Shown: in pieces, positions 61,001-64,000 of the stretch | How the letters are laid out: every line of letters begins with the position of its first letter | Numbering within the stretch: the first letter of the stretch is position 1 | Assembly (NCBI GenBank): GCA_032718475.1 | Contig: JAUCBJ010005092.1 | Span: 31,315 to 95,314 of the forward strand | DNA from: Nemertoderma westbladi | Taxonomy: Eukaryota > Xenacoelomorpha > Nemertodermatida > Nemertodermatidae | Length of the DNA stretch: 64,000 nt | Reading direction: 5' to 3' | Program-made: the position numbers and the translations under genes | The notes under the pieces: generated by a model | Told to the model about the DNA's origin: nothing | Database searches by the model: none | Seen by the model: the letters and a program-made list of their open reading frames with translations, nothing else

Positions 61001-63759
61001 AATGGTAGCAGAAGTCTTCTACATGAGCTGAGCAACCAGAGGCCATACACTAATGGTAGCAGAAGTCTTCTACATGAGCTGAGCAACCGAGGCCATACAC
61101 TAATGGTAGCAGAAGTCTTCTACATGAGCTGAGCAACCGAGGCCATACACTAATGGTAGCAGAAGTCTTCTACATGAGCTGAGCAACCAGAGGCCATACA
61201 CTAATGGTAGCAGAAGTCTTCTACATGAGCTGAGCAACCAGAGGCCATACACTAATGGTAGCAGAAGTCTTCTACATGAGCTGAGCAACCCGAGGCCATA
61301 CACTAATGGTAGCAGAAGTCTTCTACATGAGCTGAGCAACCAGAGGCCATACACTAATGGTAGCAGAAGTCTTCTACATGAGCTGAGCAACCAGAGGCCA
61401 TACACTAATGGTAGCAGAAGTCTTCTACATGAGCTGAGCAACCAGAGGCCATACACTAATGGTAGCAGAAGTCTTCTACATGAGCTGAGCAACCAGAGGC
61501 CATACACTAATGGTAGCAGAAGTCTTCTACATGAGCTGAGCAACCAGAGGCCATACACTAATGGTAGCAGAAGTCTTCTACATGAGCTGAGCAACCAGAG
61601 GCCATACACTAATGGTAGCAGAAGTCTTCTACATGAGCTGAGCAACCAGAGGCCATACACTAATGGTAGCAGAAGTCTTCTACATGAGCTGAGCAACCAG
61701 AGGCCATACACTAATGGTAGCAGAAGTCTTCTACATGAGCTGAGCAACCAGAGGCCATACACTAATGGTAGCAGAAGTCTTCTACATGAGCTGAGCAACC
61801 AGAGGCCATACACTAATGGTAGCAGAAGTCTTCTACATGAGCTGAGCAACCAGAGGCCATACACTAATGGTAGCAGAAGTCTTCTACATGAGCTGAGCAA
61901 CCAGAGGCCATACACTAATGGTAGCAGAAGTCTTCTACATGAGCTGAGCAACCAGAGGCCATACACTAATGGTAGCAGAAGTCTTCTACATGAGCTGAGC
62001 AACCAGAGGCCATACACTAATGGTAGCAGAAGTCTTCTACATGAGCTGAGCAACCAGAGGCCATACACTAATGGTAGCAGAAGTCTTCTACATGAGCTGA
62101 GCAACCAGAGGCCATACACTAATGGTAGCAGAAGTCTTCTACATGAGCTGAGCAACCAGAGGCCATACACTAATGGTAGCAGAAGTCTTCTACATGAGCT
62201 GAGCAACCAGAGGCCATACACTAATGGTAGCAGAAGTCTTCTACATGAGCTGAGCAACCCGAGGCCATACACTAATGGTAGCAGAAGTCTTCTACATGAG
62301 CTGAGCAACCAGAGGCCATACACTAATGGTAGCAGAAGTCTTCTACATGAGCTGAGCAACCAGAGGCCATACACTAATGGTAGCAGAAGTCTTCTACATG
62401 AGCTGAGCAACCAGAGGCCATACACTAATGGTAGCAGAAGTCTTCTACATGAGCTGAGCAACCAGAGGCCATACACTAATGGTAGCAGAAGTCTTCTACA
62501 TGAGCTGAGCAACCAGAGGCCATACACTAATGGTAGCAGAAGTCTTCTACATGAGCTGAGCAACCAGAGGCCATACACTAATGGTAGCAGAAGTCTTCTA
62601 CATGAGCTGAGCAACCAGAGGCCATACACTAATGGTAGCAGAAGTCTTCTACATGAGCTGAGCAACCAGAGGCCATACACTAATGGTAGCAGAAGTCTTC
62701 TACATGAGCTGAGCAACCAGAGGCCATACACTAATGGTAGCAGAAGTCTTCTACATGAGCTGAGCAACCAGAGGCCATACACTAATGGTAGCAGAAGTCT
62801 TCTACATGAGCTGAGCAACCAGAGGCCATACACTAATGGTAGCAGAAGTCTTCTACATGAGCTGAGCAACCAGAGGCCATACACTAATGGTAGCAGAAGT
62901 CTTCTACATGAGCTGAGCAACCAGAGGCCATACACTAATGGTAGCAGAAGTCTTCTACATGAGCTGAGCAACCAGAGGCCATACACTAATGGTAGCAGAA
63001 GTCTTCTACATGAGCTGAGCAACCAGAGGCCATACACTAATGGTAGCAGAAGTCTTCTACATGAGCTGAGCAACCCGAGGCCATACACTAATGGTAGCAG
63101 AAGTCTTCTACATGAGCTGAGCAACCAGAGGCCATACACTAATGGTAGCAGAAGTCTTCTACATGAGCTGAGCAACCCGAGGCCATACACTAATGGTAGC
63201 AGAAGTCTTCTACATGAGCTGAGCAACCAGAGGCCATACACTAATGGTAGCAGAAGTCTTCTACATGAGCTGAGCAACCAGAGGCCATACACTAATGGTA
63301 GCAGAAGTCTTCTACATGAGCTGAGCAACCCGAGGCCATACACTAATGGTAGCAGAAGTCTTCTACATGAGCTGAGCAACCAGAGGCCATACACTAATGG
63401 TAGCAGAAGTCTTCTACATGAGCTGAGCAACCAGAGGCCATACACTAATGGTAGCAGAAGTCTTCTACATGAGCTGAGCAACCAGAGGCCATACACTAAT
63501 GGTAGCAGAAGTCTTCTACATGAGCTGAGCAACCAGAGGCCATACACTAATGGTAGCAGAAGTCTTCTACATGAGCTGAGCAACCAGAGGCCATACACTA
63601 ATGGTAGCAGAAGTCTTCTACATGAGCTGAGCAACCAGAGGCCATACACTAATGGTAGCAGAAGTCTTCTACATGAGCTGAGCAACCAGAGGCCATACAC
63701 TAATGGTAGCAGAAGTCTTCTACATGAGCTGAGCAACCAGAGGCCATACACTAATGGTA
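58082..63759. repeat. Highly homogeneous terminal block
   Basis: After the last CAGTGG unit (58081) I see only one variable base for about 111 units: position 14, CAG or CCG. The only other differences are two 1-bp deletions at 61088 and 61138. Between about 61300 and 62250, and again between about 62310 and 63065, successive units are identical. Elsewhere in the array almost every second unit differs at other sites. This is the youngest or most recently homogenised part, or a region simplified by assembly. Confidence 0.9.
61055..61154. repeat. Two adjacent 50-bp units
   Basis: Two successive units read GAGCAACCGAGG, one C short of AACCCGAGG (61081-61092 and 61131-61142). Because they are neighbours and identical, the deletion probably arose once and was duplicated with its unit. 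A consensus error in a uniform stretch is also possible. Confidence 0.9.
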
Positions 63760-63760
63760 A

Positions 63761-64000
63761 TTTTATTACAAATAGACCAAAATTGGATCGAAGCTGATTG
63801 TTCTAGAATTCTTAGCAGTCTTTGAGCACCATGCAATGTTTCTGACATCAAACAAAGTCTATCAGCCATTAATAATTAACAACAGAATATTAGTTCGGGC
63901 TCAAGATACTGTATGATTGATAAGCCTCGATATCCGAAAGAAACCAACAGTAGTGGTGAGCAATGCGCGCGTGTGTAACTGTGTAAGGGTCACTTACTAC
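63761..64000. other. Unique right flank, no gene seen
   Basis: The array stops after GGTA(A) at 63760 and moderately AT-rich unique sequence begins with TTTTATTAC. No open frame, repeat or RNA gene is recognisable in the 240 bases. A short alternating GCGCGCGTGTGTAACTGTGT stretch lies near 63965-63985. Confidence 0.6.

Larger units (their letters stand above)
3945..63760. repeat. 51-bp satellite array, about 1173 units
   Basis: Head-to-tail repeat of a 51-bp unit; 62400-62450 is a typical copy, running from GAGCTGAGCAACCAGAGG to AGAAGTCTTCTACAT. That unit has 17 A, 12 C, 12 G and 10 T (47% GC) and contains the palindrome AGAAG-T-CTTCT. GGTA falls at 3945 and 63756. With the seven length changes I located (-3 near 3957, +7 at 51320, -16 at 53958, -3 at 56373, +5 at 57822, -1 at 61088, -1 at 61138) the distance is exactly 1173 x 51. 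Recurrent variants within the unit, numbered from GAG, are position 14 A/C, 16 A/T, 35 G/A/T, 39 A/T, 49 C/T, 44 T/C, 46 C/G/A, and position 1 G/A/C/T. Size and higher-order structure resemble centromeric or heterochromatic satellites. I do not recognise the sequence as a named family. Confidence 0.98.

Noticed and set aside
5339-63751. Very long open frames on both strands across the array as protein-coding genes
   Set aside because: They follow from a 51-bp period without stops in one frame per strand. They have no unique termini, start and end at single-base variants or indels, overlap each other on opposite strands, and most recurrent variants change the amino acid.
3945-63760. CRISPR array
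   Set aside because: The repeat is contiguous with no unique spacers between copies, no cas genes are present, and the surroundings are eukaryotic.
3945-63760. Telomeric or simple microsatellite repeat
   Set aside because: The unit is 51 bp and of complex sequence, with no TTAGGG-like motif or short internal period.
3945-63760. CENP-B box in the unit
   Set aside because: I compared the unit with the known CENP-B motif on both strands and saw no match to its essential bases; a centromeric role therefore rests only on array size and organisation.

Overview
The window looks like eukaryotic, probably invertebrate metazoan, genomic DNA. It holds a 5'-truncated non-LTR (LINE) retrotransposon copy, AT-rich non-coding flanks and a very large satellite array, and it shows no bacterial gene organisation. 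I cannot name the species, and I find no intact host gene, tRNA, rRNA or CRISPR array.

Left flank (1-3944). A LINE fragment (494-1619) encodes the last part of a reverse transcriptase. It ends in a (TAG)7 tail and sits between two perfect 45-bp direct repeats (449-493 and 1620-1664), the textbook outline of a target-primed insertion. The frame is broken by a shift near 1022-1052, and the catalytic FADD motif reads FADH. Further right, two diverged inverted repeats (2000-2185 and 3171-3334) enclose about 985 bp without a recognisable gene. This is either a decayed non-autonomous DNA element or two interspersed repeats in opposite orientation. The last 600 bp before the array hold only a short, doubtful open frame.

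Satellite array (3945-63760, 93% of the window). A 51-bp unit is repeated head to tail. The GGTA of the unit falls at 3945 at the left edge and 63756 at the right edge. After allowing for seven small length changes that I could locate (net -12 bp), the distance is exactly 1173 units. From 3993 to 51321 there are 928 consecutive units with no net length change, although base substitutions are abundant. Rare variants recur at exact multiples of 51 bp (2, 3, 4, 5, 6, 7, 11, 12, 19, 20, 28, 30, 35 and 99 units), so the array is a mosaic of higher-order repeats made by repeated block duplication. The last 5.7 kb (58.08-63.76 kb) is almost uniform, with essentially one dimorphic base, so the youngest or most homogenised part directly abuts unique sequence.

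Coding potential. Because 51 is 17 codons, one frame on each strand stays open for thousands of codons (up to 6036 on the + strand, 2728 on the - strand). I treat these as arithmetic consequences of the period and not as genes: both strands are open at once, variation is mostly non-synonymous, there is no start context or terminal domain, and the flanks are not in frame.

Right flank (63761-64000). This is 240 bp of unique, apparently non-coding sequence. Both array edges fall at the same GGTA phase, which points either to nucleation from one 51-bp segment bounded by GGTA microhomology or to insertion of a preformed array at a GGTA site.
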